From positions 1 through 64,000 of the forward strand of contig CAIMLR010000036.1 in assembly GCA_903842345.1 (NCBI GenBank): a DNA stretch of 64,000 nt. Direction: 5' to 3'. This DNA comes from an uncultured Myxococcales bacterium (GTDB taxonomy: Bacteria > Myxococcota_A > UBA9042). The notes under the pieces were generated by a model. It saw only the letters and a program-made list of their open reading frames with translations, was not told where the DNA came from and made no database searches. Positions 27,893 through 36,353 of this stretch are shown here, piece after piece (the first letter of the stretch is position 1; each line of letters opens with the position of its first letter). A program made the position numbers and the translations under genes.

Positions 27893-29310
27893 TGATGCGT
27901 CGCCTCGCTTGCTTGCTGTGCAGCTGCTTCATCGCGACGACCGCGTTCGCCGCGGTGATTCCCAACGCCGGTTTTGAGCAAGCCGACGCCGATGGCGGCG
28001 CGGGGCCAGCCAACTGGGCGCCGGACCAGTGGGGCGGCGTCAAAGCGACGTTCACCTGGACGATGGCCGGCCACACCGGCCGCGGCGCGCGCGTGGACGT
28101 GACGGCCGACGGTGGCGGCGGGGACGCGAAATGGTGGGGCGTCGACTTCGCGGCCGACGGCCAGGACAAGACCTACCAGGTCGGCGACTGGTACCGCGCG
28201 ACGGTGCCCAGCACGCTGTTGCTCTGGGTGCGCTACGCGGACGGCACGGAGTCGTACATCACGGCGACGACGCTGCCGCCGTCCGACAAATGGGCCCACG
28301 TGAACGCCACCGTCACCGTGCCAGAAGGCGCCAAGCGGCTGCGCGTGCTGCATGCGGTCGGGCAAATCGGCAGCCTGGAGATCGACGACGTGTCGTGCCA
28401 GGGCAACGAGGGCAGCACCACGCCCGTCACCGGCAAGTTCAAGGCCACAGTTTCGTTCACTTTTGATGATGGCTGGCTGTCCGCGTACAACATGCTGATC
28501 CCGCGCTTGGACAAGAGAGGCTGGAAGGGGACGAACTTCATCATCACGACCTACCCCGACAAGCCGGGCTACCAGTCGGACTACATCCTGTCCAAACATG
28601 TCAAATCGCTGATGGATCGCTGCCACGAAGTCGCGAGCCACACGCTCACCCATCCGGACTTGACGACGCTCCCGGCGGCGCAATGGTCAGCGGAGGTCTT
28701 CGACCCGATCGCGACGCTCAAGGGCTGGGGCTCCGGCGCGCTGGGCATCGCTCCGCCGTACGGCGCGTACAACGCGGATATTCTCACGGTGATGACCCAG
28801 CGCTACGCGTACATGCGGACGCTGCATCCGGACATCAACCAGCCGCCGTACAACGTCCACGCGTTGAACGGCCACGTGTTGACCAACACCTCCCAGAACA
28901 ACGAACTGGAAGAGCTGCTGACGCGCGCTGAGCAAGTGGACGGCGGCTGGGTGATCCTCGTGTTTCACCGGGCGTCGGCGGATGCGCCGAGCGACGCGTA
29001 CGTGAAGCCCGATCAGTTCCAGAGCTTCCTTGATCTCGTCGAGAAGCACGGCGCGAACGTCGAGACGATCGGCCAACACCTGGGGCTGTACAAGTGCGCG
29101 GAGCTGCCGACCCAGCCGACGCTGGTCGTGGGCGACAAGACCCTGGACGCGCCGACTGCGGCCACCGAGGCGACGCTTGCGGCGGCGGATGCTCCGGCGG
29201 CGGGCGGGTGTCAGGCAGGCGCGCGGCCGCAAGCGATGTGGCCGCTGATGCTCGCGTTCCTGCTGCTGGGACTGCGCCGGCCCGCGACAAAGTTCAATGT
29301 GCGACCGTAG
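27892..29310 (+). CDS. Secreted polysaccharide deacetylase with MYXO-CTERM-like tail
   Basis: A 472-residue protein. Signal peptide (cleavage near TAFA-AVI), a beta-sandwich carbohydrate-binding-like domain (~22-175) and a NodB domain with TFDDGW (Asp192-193), HTLTHPD (His250/254) and APPYGAYN. It would remove N-acetyl groups from an extracellular or cell-wall glycan. The C-terminus has a GGCQ motif, a hydrophobic stretch WPLMLAFLLLGL and RR, as in MYXO-CTERM sorting signals, though about ten extra residues follow the RR. The ATG overlaps the preceding stop (TGATG); a GTG one codon earlier is possible. Confidence 0.85.
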   Translation: MMRRLACLLCSCFIATTAFAAVIPNAGFEQADADGGAGPANWAPDQWGGVKATFTWTMAGHTGRGARVDVTADGGGGDAKWWGVDFAADGQDKTYQVGDWYRATVPSTLLLWVRYADGTESYITATTLPPSDKWAHVNATVTVPEGAKRLRVLHAVGQIGSLEIDDVSCQGNEGSTTPVTGKFKATVSFTFDDGWLSAYNMLIPRLDKRGWKGTNFIITTYPDKPGYQSDYILSKHVKSLMDRCHEVASHTLTHPDLTTLPAAQWSAEVFDPIATLKGWGSGALGIAPPYGAYNADILTVMTQRYAYMRTLHPDINQPPYNVHALNGHVLTNTSQNNELEELLTRAEQVDGGWVILVFHRASADAPSDAYVKPDQFQSFLDLVEKHGANVETIGQHLGLYKCAELPTQPTLVVGDKTLDAPTAATEATLAAADAPAAGGCQAGARPQAMWPLMLAFLLLGLRRPATKFNVRP

Positions 29311-29324
29311 TAGTCGGATTTAGC

Positions 29325-29353
29325 TTGGCACGCCGCGGTCGGTCCCCTACACT
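29325..29353 (+). promoter_or_regulatory. Sigma70-like promoter of the fdx-cyaY gene set
   Basis: TTGGCA (29325-29330, 5/6), a 17-bp spacer, and TACACT (29348-29353, 4/6). Expected start near 29360, about 30 nt before the ferredoxin ATG at 29392. It lies just after the deacetylase stop, so the ferredoxin-frataxin set is probably a separate unit. Confidence 0.6.
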
Positions 29354-29391
29354 GCGCACGCCGGCCGCCTGCGGTCGAGAGGAATCAGCCC

Positions 29392-29796
29392 ATGGGCGGC
29401 GTCAATCCGTATCACAAGTCTACTGACATCCCGCCGGCAAAGCGGCCGTTCACCGTGCGTCTCGCCGGGCATCCGACGTTGATTGAGGTGCGCCCGGAGC
29501 AGTTGCCGTTTGGCCGCGACGGTCGTCCCGGCTCGCTGCTGGACATCTTGCTGAACGGCGCGCACGTGGAAATCGACCACGCGTGCGGCGGCGTGAATGC
29601 GTGTTCAACGTGTCACATCGTCGTCAAACAGGGCCTGCAGAGCTGCTCGCCCGCCGATGAGGCGGAAGAAGACATGCTGGACACTGCGCCGGGCCTGACG
29701 CCGCAGTCGCGCCTCGCGTGCCAGTGCGTGCCAGACGGCAGCCAGGACCTCGTCGTGGAGATTCCCAGTTGGAATCGCAACGCCGTCAAAGAATAG
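29392..29796 (+). CDS. fdx: [2Fe-2S] ferredoxin, adrenodoxin/Isc type
   Basis: A 134-residue electron carrier of Fe-S cluster assembly. Cys ligands are in ACGGVNACSTCHI (C-x5-C-x2-C) with the fourth Cys in RLACQC; the acidic DEAEEDML helix and S-R-L-A-C-Q are hallmarks of vertebrate-type/IscFdx ferredoxins. In other proteobacteria fdx ends the isc operon; here it is 30 kb away from iscSUA-hscBA and paired with frataxin. An N-terminal extension of ~20 residues precedes the ferredoxin fold. ATG preceded by GAGAGGA. Confidence 0.92.
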   Translation: MGGVNPYHKSTDIPPAKRPFTVRLAGHPTLIEVRPEQLPFGRDGRPGSLLDILLNGAHVEIDHACGGVNACSTCHIVVKQGLQSCSPADEAEEDMLDTAPGLTPQSRLACQCVPDGSQDLVVEIPSWNRNAVKE

Positions 29797-29814
29797 CCGA
29801 GCCGGAGTTTGACC

Positions 29815-30135
29815 ATGGATGAGCGCACGTTTCGCACCGTTGTTGAGGCGATCTACGCCAAGGTGCTCAAGCGCCTCGACCTGGAAGATCCGGACGTGAT
29901 TGAGGGCGAGACCAACGCCGGCGTCGTGCGGATTCGCAGCGGTCGCGGGCAGGTCTACGTGCTCAACGTCCAGCCGCCGCTCCAGGAAGTGTGGTACGCG
30001 GCGGGCGATCGCGCGTGGCACTTCAAGCATGCCGACGATCGCTGGATCGACCCGCGCAACGGCGACGATCTGGGCGCTGTGCTGGATTGGACCGTGAGCG
30101 AGGCCGCGGGCAAGCCGATTCAGTTTGCGCTGTAG
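29815..30135 (+). CDS. cyaY: Frataxin-like iron-binding protein
   Basis: A 106-residue protein matching the frataxin fold: acidic N-terminal helix with DLEDPDVIEGE, then beta strands GVVRIR, VYVLNVQPP, VWYAAGDRAWHF, WIDPRNGDDLG and the C-terminal helix ending in AGKPI. The Trp in the strand EVWYAAG and in DDRWID are conserved frataxin positions. It regulates or supplies iron to IscS-IscU. I chose the ATG of MDERTF with CCGGAG upstream; a TTG two codons earlier is possible. It starts 18 bp after fdx and 33 bp before the next gene. Confidence 0.87.
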   Translation: MDERTFRTVVEAIYAKVLKRLDLEDPDVIEGETNAGVVRIRSGRGQVYVLNVQPPLQEVWYAAGDRAWHFKHADDRWIDPRNGDDLGAVLDWTVSEAAGKPIQFAL

Positions 30136-30168
30136 ACGCCGCGCCAACGGCTTCTGTACCATTGGCGC

Positions 30169-31827
30169 ATGAAATTGCCGCCCCGCCTCGCCGCTCCGTT
30201 TCGCTTCATCGCCGGTCTTTCGCTGGCCTTCAGCTTCAGTGCCATGCTGGACGCCCGCGATGCCGCCGCGTTTTCCGTCAACACGCACCGCTTCATCACG
30301 GAGCGCGCCCTGCGCGGAATCATCCCGATCGGCAACATGTCGGGCCTGCCCGAGGATTCCCTCGTCAACTTCTGGGTCTGGTTTGGGGAAACCTCAGCCG
30401 TGGACGAGATGAAGGCCGGCGATCTGGACGGCTGGCGCTTCCGTCAGCACTTCCCGGTGCCACAAGCGTTCGCCGCAGCGGCGGTCCGCGGGTATCTCGG
30501 CCTGAACTTTGACGTGCGGCGCAAGATTACCGGGCTGGACACCATCGAGGGCTTGAACGGCACGGAGCGGTTTGACGCCCACATTCAAGGCTCCGCGCTG
30601 CCGGACCTGGACGGCCGCAATCAGGACCGCATCCTGCTGGACCGGCACGGCGAGCCGATGCACCTGAAGTCCGGGCAGCTGGTGCCGTTTGACCCGATGA
30701 CGCTCAACATGGGCGAGCTGACCGGGCTTTCCAGTCAGGCCCATGCCCACTATCAGCTCGCGGCGGACAAGCCATCAGACGACATCGAAGTGCTGAAAAA
30801 GGAACCGTGGAATTTCGTCATGGCCATCGGCTTTCCCGGGCCGGTGACGACCTACGCCGCGTGGATGGCGCAGATGCATCTGGACGTCTCGACGCTCGCG
30901 GAATTCTGGGGCCACGTGAAGATGACGAGCGCGGCGGAGCCGATCCAGGTCACGTGGCTCGGCGCGGGGATGCACTACGTCGAGGACGCCGCAGGGCCGT
31001 TGCACACAGTGCAGGTCGGCAGCTACGAGCTGTTCAAGCGCGCCAAGCTCGCCTTCTGGGCCGAGGCGGTGAAGACCTGCGGCGGCTACTGCGGGACGCT
31101 GCCGTCGTTTCCAAAGATCGGCCTCGGCTTTCTGCACAACCACCACTTGATGGCGGAAGCTTGGCTGGAGGACCAGGTCTACAACGCAATTGCCAAGCGT
31201 CCGGCGCACCCGGAAATCGTCAAGGCGTGGGCGGCGATGGATCAGGACGAACCCGAGCTGATGGCGGCGCTGGGCGACAAGCTCAAGCCGTACATGGCCG
31301 GCCCGACCAATCCCGCGCCGTGGGAGGATGGCCGCGGTCTGGCCTCGGTGCTTGTGGAAACCGAAGCGAAGCTGGCGTCCCACGATGGCGCAGCGCTGTA
31401 TGAGGCAGCGCTGTTGGCGGGCGCGCCGACGCTGACGGCGCTGGGCACCTACCTGCCCGATGACGGCGGCTGGCATCCGGAGTATCTGGCGGACAGCAAG
31501 GATCCGACGGTCAAAGCCGCAATCGACACGATGGCGCGCATCCAGGCAAAGTCGCTGCGGCGCGCGGCGACGGCGGTGCGGATTTATTACAGGGCGCTGG
31601 ACACCGCGAGCATTGACGCGTCCGGCCGACGGCTGCGGCGGGCGTGCCTCGACAACCTGGAGGCCGCGGAGAAGCGCCGCGAGAAATACGCCGCAGATCC
31701 GCCGCCGGATGCAGTCCACGTGGTCAAGGATCCGTGGTTCCTCGCGGGCGATGTCGTCGGCTTTCTTGTGTTTCTGGCGCTGATTCGGCTGCTCGTGCGC
31801 CGTCTGGACCGCAGCAAGACCACCTGA
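30169..31827 (+). CDS. Membrane-anchored zinc-dependent phospholipase C/P1-nuclease-like protein
   Basis: A 552-residue protein with an N-terminal signal/anchor helix ending in DARDAAAF and a C-terminal TM (FLAGDVVGFLVFLALIRLL). Between them are His motifs of the zinc-dependent phospholipase C / S1-P1 nuclease fold: NTHRFITERAL at the N-terminus, GAGMHYVEDAAGPLHTVQ in the middle (the H-x3-D ... H ligands) and HNHHLMAEAWL. It probably hydrolyses a phosphodiester substrate outside the cytoplasm. It lies 33 bp after the frataxin gene and 14 bp before the DUF486 gene. Substrate unknown; C-terminal half has no recognised domain. Confidence 0.7.
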   Translation: MKLPPRLAAPFRFIAGLSLAFSFSAMLDARDAAAFSVNTHRFITERALRGIIPIGNMSGLPEDSLVNFWVWFGETSAVDEMKAGDLDGWRFRQHFPVPQAFAAAAVRGYLGLNFDVRRKITGLDTIEGLNGTERFDAHIQGSALPDLDGRNQDRILLDRHGEPMHLKSGQLVPFDPMTLNMGELTGLSSQAHAHYQLAADKPSDDIEVLKKEPWNFVMAIGFPGPVTTYAAWMAQMHLDVSTLAEFWGHVKMTSAAEPIQVTWLGAGMHYVEDAAGPLHTVQVGSYELFKRAKLAFWAEAVKTCGGYCGTLPSFPKIGLGFLHNHHLMAEAWLEDQVYNAIAKRPAHPEIVKAWAAMDQDEPELMAALGDKLKPYMAGPTNPAPWEDGRGLASVLVETEAKLASHDGAALYEAALLAGAPTLTALGTYLPDDGGWHPEYLADSKDPTVKAAIDTMARIQAKSLRRAATAVRIYYRALDTASIDASGRRLRRACLDNLEAAEKRREKYAADPPPDAVHVVKDPWFLAGDVVGFLVFLALIRLLVRRLDRSKTT

Positions 31828-31841
31828 CCGGGACCCACGCG

Positions 31842-32183
31842 ATGTCGACTCTCCTGCTCCTTCTCGCCAGCAACGTCTTCATGACGCTCGCCTGGTACGG
31901 CCACTTGCGCTTCAAAAATGTGCCGCTCTGGCAGGCCATCCTGGTCAGCTGGGGCATCGCGTTTTTTGAGTACTGCCTGCAGGTTCCCGCCAACCGCATG
32001 GGCTATTTTGGCAAGTACAGCGCGTTCCAGCTGAAAATCCTGCAGGAAGTGCTCACGCTGGCCGTCTTCATGGTCTTCGCGGTGCTGGCGTTGGGCGAAA
32101 CGCCGCGCTGGAATCACGGCGTGGCGTTTGCCCTGATCCTCGCGGCCGCGTGGTTTGGTTTCCTGCCAACGGGCGCGAAATAG
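31842..32183 (+). CDS. DUF486-type small membrane protein (DMT-like)
   Basis: A 113-residue protein with four hydrophobic segments. The pattern NVFMTLAWYGHL, SWGIAFFEYCLQVPANRMGY and LKILQEVLTLAVFMVFAVL is characteristic of the DUF486 family, related to small drug/metabolite transporters, of unknown substrate. ATG (MSTLLL) chosen because the upstream frame is Arg-rich and overlaps the preceding gene. Converges with cysK, leaving 6 bp between stop codons. Confidence 0.87.
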   Translation: MSTLLLLLASNVFMTLAWYGHLRFKNVPLWQAILVSWGIAFFEYCLQVPANRMGYFGKYSAFQLKILQEVLTLAVFMVFAVLALGETPRWNHGVAFALILAAAWFGFLPTGAK

Positions 32184-32189
32184 CCGCCG

Positions 32190-33167
32190 TCAGACGGCCA
32201 GACCCTGCTGGTCAAACACGCCTTCAAACAGGATGCCGCTCAGGTAGCGCTCACCTGAATCCGGCAGGATGACGACGATGGTCTTGCCGTCGAACTGGCC
32301 CGACCGCGCCAGACGCGCCGCGACCGCCGCCGCCGCGCCGCAGGAGATGCCGGCGAGGATGCCTTCTTCACGCGCCAGCCGACGGGCGTACTCAACCGAC
32401 TCTTCATTTGTCACCTGCTCCACGCGGTCGACAACCGACAGGTCCAGTGTCTCGGGAATGAAGCCCGCGCCAATGCCCTGAATCTTGTGCGGCCCCGGGA
32501 CGATCTCCTGGCCGGCGAGCTTCTGGCTGATGACCGGGCTCGCGACCGGCTCCACCGCCACCGCCAGGAACGGCGCGCCGGCTTTTTGCTTCTTGATGTA
32601 GCGGGAAACACCGGTGATCGTGCCGCCCGTGCCCACGCCGCTCACGAGCACGTCAACGGCGCCATCCGTGTCGTTCCAGATCTCCGGGCCGGTCGTCTTC
32701 TCGTGGATCGCCGGATTGGCCGGGTTCTTGAACTGCTGCGGCATGTAGTACTTCGGGTCGCTCGCCGCGATCTCCTCCGCCTTGGCGATCGCGCCCTTCA
32801 TGCCCTTGGCACCTTCGGTCAACACCAGCTTGGCACCCAGCGCGGCGAGAATCTTGCGCCGCTCCACGCTCATGGTCTCCGGCATGGTCAGCGTAATCGG
32901 ATAGCCCCGCGCCGCCGCAACGTACGCGAGCGCAATGCCGGTGTTGCCGCTCGTCGGCTCAATGATTTCCTTGCCAGGCCCCAGCAAGCCGCGCTCCTCC
33001 GCGTCCCAAATCATCGCCGCGCCGATGCGGCACTTGACCGAGTACGCCGGATTGCGGCCTTCGATCTTGGCCAAGACCGTCACGTTCGGATTGTCGATGA
33101 TGCGGTTCAGACGGACCAGCGGCGTCCGGCCAATGGACTGGGAATTGTCTGGATAGATGTTGCTCAT
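32190..33167 (-). CDS. cysK: Cysteine synthase A (O-acetylserine sulfhydrylase)
   Basis: A 325-residue PLP enzyme forming cysteine from O-acetylserine and sulfide. [19 protein letters not shown] contains the PLP Lys, [12 protein letters not shown] the substrate loop, and VGTGGTITG the phosphate loop. The C-terminal SGERYLS matches CysK; length is normal. The start is the ATG of MSNIYPD; the longer frame lacks an SD. A good promoter candidate lies upstream. Cysteine produced here would feed IscS at the other end of the window. Confidence 0.94.
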   Translation of the reverse strand: MSNIYPDNSQSIGRTPLVRLNRIIDNPNVTVLAKIEGRNPAYSVKCRIGAAMIWDAEERGLLGPGKEIIEPTSGNTGIALAYVAAARGYPITLTMPETMSVERRKILAALGAKLVLTEGAKGMKGAIAKAEEIAASDPKYYMPQQFKNPANPAIHEKTTGPEIWNDTDGAVDVLVSGVGTGGTITGVSRYIKKQKAGAPFLAVAVEPVASPVISQKLAGQEIVPGPHKIQGIGAGFIPETLDLSVVDRVEQVTNEESVEYARRLAREEGILAGISCGAAAAVAARLARSGQFDGKTIVVILPDSGERYLSGILFEGVFDQQGLAV

Positions 33168-33244
33168 GGTGCGGTCCTTGCTGGGAAAGAAAATCGCGAA
33201 AAGCTGTGGGCGCAGCATGGGGAGAGCCCCGCGTGCCGTCAAGG

Positions 33245-33273
33245 TCAATAACAAGGCCTGCGGCTAATGTCAA
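33245..33273 (-). promoter_or_regulatory. Sigma70-like promoter of cysK
   Basis: On the minus strand TTGACA (33268-33273, perfect), a 17-bp spacer and TATTGA (33245-33250, weaker). Start expected near 33238, giving a ~70-nt leader. The adjacent plus-strand stretch GATAGGGTTTATC (33281-33293) is AT-rich and partly palindromic, in the divergent space towards the amidotransferase gene. Confidence 0.45.
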
Positions 33274-33393
33274 CTACGGTGATAGGGTTTATCTAGTACC
33301 GCGCAGGAAACGCCGCGGGCGAGCACGATGGCCTCGCAGGCGATGGCCAAATCCGCTAGGCTCGTGCCTGGTCAGCCACCCGGACGTGAGGCG

Positions 33394-34179
33394 ATGCTCC
33401 AACCGCTGCGCAAAATTCTCGTCGTGCAACACGTACCGCACGAGCCGCTCGGCACGCTCGATCGGCTGTTGCGCCACCACAAAATTCGCATCAAATTCGT
33501 CAACTTCTCGCGGACGCCGGACGCTGTGCCAGATATCGCCGGGTATGACGCGGTCATCGTGCTCGGTGGGCCGATGAACGTCGACGAGGGCCATCTGCAC
33601 CCGCATCTGCTGACGGAGATGCGCGTCCTGGAAGCTGCGCTGCGCGCTGACCTGCCGATCCTGGGCATTTGCCTGGGCGCGCAGCTGCTGGCGCACGTGC
33701 TGGGCGCGCGCGTGGGGCGCAACCGGACCCAGGAGCTGGGGTGGCATGAAGTGCGGCTGACGGCGGCGGGACGCGGCGATCCGGCGCTCCGCCACCTGGG
33801 CGATGGCAAGCAGGTCTTCCACTGGCACGGCGACATGTTCGCGGTCCCGGAGAGCGCAGTGCTGCTGGCGGAGAGCGATCTGTGCGCGCACCAGGCCTTC
33901 CGGTACGGCGCGCACGCCTACGGGCTGCAGTTCCATCTGGAGGCGGACGAGCCGGTCATCGAGCGCTGGCTGCGCATCTATCAGGCGGACCTGGCCGCGG
34001 CGGAAGGCCTGGAAGCGGGTCAGCGCATTCACCTGGCCACGCGCACGCACCTGCCGCCGATGCGCGCGCTGGGCGACGCCGTGTTTACCGACTTGCTGCG
34101 GGTTTTTGGCTGGCAAGGTCGCGTCGGACCCGTGCAGTTGGGCCACCGGATGACCGTGCCGATTCCGCGACTGGATTGA
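33394..34179 (+). CDS. Class I glutamine amidotransferase-like protein
   Basis: A 261-residue protein with the GATase fold: VILGGPMNV-like (VIVLGGPMNVDE), nucleophile elbow GICLGAQLLAHVLG (Cys near residue 90), HWHGDMF and the His/Glu pair QFHLEADE. It resembles stand-alone GMP-synthase-like amidotransferases that act on unknown acceptors, including gamma-glutamyl hydrolases. The start is taken at the ATG of MLQPLRK with GAGG close upstream; an upstream ATG at 33328 adds 22 residues without similarity. Its TGA directly abuts the stop of the histidine kinase gene on the other strand. Confidence 0.85.
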   Translation: MLQPLRKILVVQHVPHEPLGTLDRLLRHHKIRIKFVNFSRTPDAVPDIAGYDAVIVLGGPMNVDEGHLHPHLLTEMRVLEAALRADLPILGICLGAQLLAHVLGARVGRNRTQELGWHEVRLTAAGRGDPALRHLGDGKQVFHWHGDMFAVPESAVLLAESDLCAHQAFRYGAHAYGLQFHLEADEPVIERWLRIYQADLAAAEGLEAGQRIHLATRTHLPPMRALGDAVFTDLLRVFGWQGRVGPVQLGHRMTVPIPRLD

Positions 34180-36288
34180 CTACGGGCTGCCGACCGCCGC
34201 CAGCGCGACGTGGGGATCGTGACGCGTCGCGTTCTCCAGCGCATGCCGCAGGGATTCGACGCTCGGCGGCTTGGCGAGGCGTCCGGCAAACAACGGTTCG
34301 CCTTCAGCATCCGCACGCTCGACCCACCCGGTCATCAGCACGACGGGCAAGTTCGGCCACGCCTTGCGGATGTGGCGCGCCAAATCGCGGCCGTTCATGT
34401 GCGGCATGCCCAGGTCCGTCAGGACGACGTCGAACTGCCTGTCCGCCGGCATCTCCCGCAGCGTCTGGAGCGCACGCTCAGCGGATTCCGCGACGACCGC
34501 CTCATGCCCCAGGTGCGCGAGCATGCGGCCCATCACGCGCAGCACCAGCGGCTCGTCGTCCACGACCAACACCCGCAAGCACCGCGTCGACGGCGCGCTC
34601 TGCGGCGCTGCCTCCTGCGGCTGATCGTGGACAACCGGCAGTTCCAGCGCGACGGTCGTCCCGGCGCCGAGGGCCGAGCGGATGTCCAGACGGCCGCCGT
34701 GCTGCTCCGCCGCCATTTGTACGGAGACCAGGCCAAGGCCCGTGCCGCCATCGCCCTTTGTCGTGAAATACGGCTCCAGGCAACGCGCGACCGTCGCCGC
34801 ATCCATCCCCACGCCGGTGTCGGACACCTCAACCACGGCATGCAGCGCGCCGTTGCGGGTCGTCAAACGCGTACGCAGCGCCAGATCGCCGCCATAGGGC
34901 ATCGCGTCGACCGCGTTGAGCACGAGGTTCAGCAGCGCCTCGCGCACCTCCGACTCCGCCGCGGAAAAATGCGGCAGATCGCTGTCCAGATCCTCCTTGA
35001 TGCGAATCGCGATGCCCTTGGCCTGCGCCGCATCACGCCACCGCACCCGGGACATCTGCACGACCTGACGCACAATCGCGTTCAGCTCGACCGGAACGCG
35101 GCGGGCTGGCGCTTCTCCGCCCTTGACCAGCGCGCGCATCCGCGTGGCGACCTGCACCACGTCGCGGGCTGAGAGGTGGATCTGCTGCAAGACGTCGCGC
35201 ATGTTGGCATCGAGCGCCTCCGGGGTGCTCAGCTCCAGCTCTGCGAGACAAAGAACCGGCGTGATCGCGTTGTGGATGTCGTGCACCACGCCAGCGGCCA
35301 TCGCGCCGAGCACGGCCAGCCGTTCCTGGTGCGCGTTGACCTGCCACTGCTGCGCCACGACTTCCTCCACCCGGCGCTGCGCCTCCGCGAGGCGAACGTG
35401 GTCGGACGCCACCCAGAACTGGTGCGCCAGCGCGCGGAAGAACTCGCGGTCAACCGATGAGAACGCGCCGGGTTCGCGCCGCGCCACAAGCAGCAGCGTC
35501 CGCACGCGATCGGCGGGCTCGCAGGGAATCAGGAGCGCGGACCGCATGCCAAGCCGCGCGATCGCGAGGTGCGCCGGACGTTCCGAGGCCGCAAGATCCG
35601 TGTAGGCAACCTCCTCGCCGAGCAGCACAGCCTCCGCTCCCAGCGCCTCAATGGTGTAGACGTCACGCTTGAGCCGCCCCGGCACCGCCTGCATGGGCGC
35701 CCCGCTCTGTTCGCCGGGCAACGTGCGGGTGCGCGCCAGGACGTGGGCCACGCTGCGATCCGCGCTGACGATGGCGAGCGATGCGTAATAGGCAAGCTCG
35801 TTGGCGCCCAGTTCGAACATCACCGCTTCCGCCAAGCTCGGCAGATCCTCGCAGCGCACGCCGGCCTGATTGACGCGATTGACCAACTGCAGGCGCTTGA
35901 CCTGATCCCACGCCTCGCGCTCGCGGCTCGTCTCAGCCGCGACCGGGTGGGCGATGCCGATGATGATCACCTCGCCATCGACTTGAGCGCGGCCGACCGC
36001 CAACTCCAGCGGAAATTCGCTGCCATCGCGGCGCACGCCAACCACGATGCGCTTGTCCATCGGCCGGGACTGCGGGTCTGCCGCGTAGCCCGCGCGATGG
36101 CGCTGATGCGCATCGTGGAACCGCTCGGGCATCAGCGTCTCCAGCCGTTGCCCGACCAACTCCTCCCGAAGCCAGCCGAACAGCCGTTCTGCTTCCGCGT
36201 TGACGAACCGAATGACGCCTGAATCATCCGTCAGGATGACAGCGTGGAGGACGCCCGCCAACAGTTGTTCGAACGTGGAGAGGGGCAC
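34180..36288 (-). CDS. Soluble hybrid sensor histidine kinase (PAS-GAF-HisKA-HATPase-REC)
   Basis: A 702-residue cytoplasmic kinase with no TM segment. PAS ~5-110 (SGVIRFVNAEAERLFGW), GAF-like ~140-300, dimerisation/phosphoacceptor helix with His336 (GVVHDIHNAITP), catalytic ATPase with N-box LLNLVLNAVDAM, G1 DTGVGMD and G2 GTGLGL (~445-550). It ends in a receiver domain with VVDDEP and Asp625 (VLTDLGMP). A GTG start with GGCGGAAG upstream. It follows the Crp/Fnr gene by 61 bp but has its own promoter candidate. No separate response regulator is nearby; output partner unknown. Confidence 0.92.
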   Translation of the reverse strand: MPLSTFEQLLAGVLHAVILTDDSGVIRFVNAEAERLFGWLREELVGQRLETLMPERFHDAHQRHRAGYAADPQSRPMDKRIVVGVRRDGSEFPLELAVGRAQVDGEVIIIGIAHPVAAETSREREAWDQVKRLQLVNRVNQAGVRCEDLPSLAEAVMFELGANELAYYASLAIVSADRSVAHVLARTRTLPGEQSGAPMQAVPGRLKRDVYTIEALGAEAVLLGEEVAYTDLAASERPAHLAIARLGMRSALLIPCEPADRVRTLLLVARREPGAFSSVDREFFRALAHQFWVASDHVRLAEAQRRVEEVVAQQWQVNAHQERLAVLGAMAAGVVHDIHNAITPVLCLAELELSTPEALDANMRDVLQQIHLSARDVVQVATRMRALVKGGEAPARRVPVELNAIVRQVVQMSRVRWRDAAQAKGIAIRIKEDLDSDLPHFSAAESEVREALLNLVLNAVDAMPYGGDLALRTRLTTRNGALHAVVEVSDTGVGMDAATVARCLEPYFTTKGDGGTGLGLVSVQMAAEQHGGRLDIRSALGAGTTVALELPVVHDQPQEAAPQSAPSTRCLRVLVVDDEPLVLRVMGRMLAHLGHEAVVAESAERALQTLREMPADRQFDVVLTDLGMPHMNGRDLARHIRKAWPNLPVVLMTGWVERADAEGEPLFAGRLAKPPSVESLRHALENATRHDPHVALAAVGSP

Positions 36289-36322
36289 ACTTCCGCCAAT
36301 GGCTAGCTGGTTTGAGCCTGAC

Positions 36323-36353
36323 CGTATAAGAGCAGGGAGTCGGCGGCTGTCAA
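36323..36353 (-). promoter_or_regulatory. Possible promoter of the histidine kinase gene
   Basis: On the minus strand TTGACA (36348-36353, perfect) overlaps the stop codon of the Crp/Fnr gene, and TATACG (36323-36328, 4/6) lies 19 bp downstream. The spacer is 2 bp longer than in the other promoters here, which lowers confidence. Leader would be ~28 nt. Confidence 0.38.

Noticed and set aside
36348-36353. TTGACA at the Crp/Fnr stop considered as an FNR half-site
   Set aside because: No GTCAA/ATCAA partner at the right distance; better read as a -35 element.
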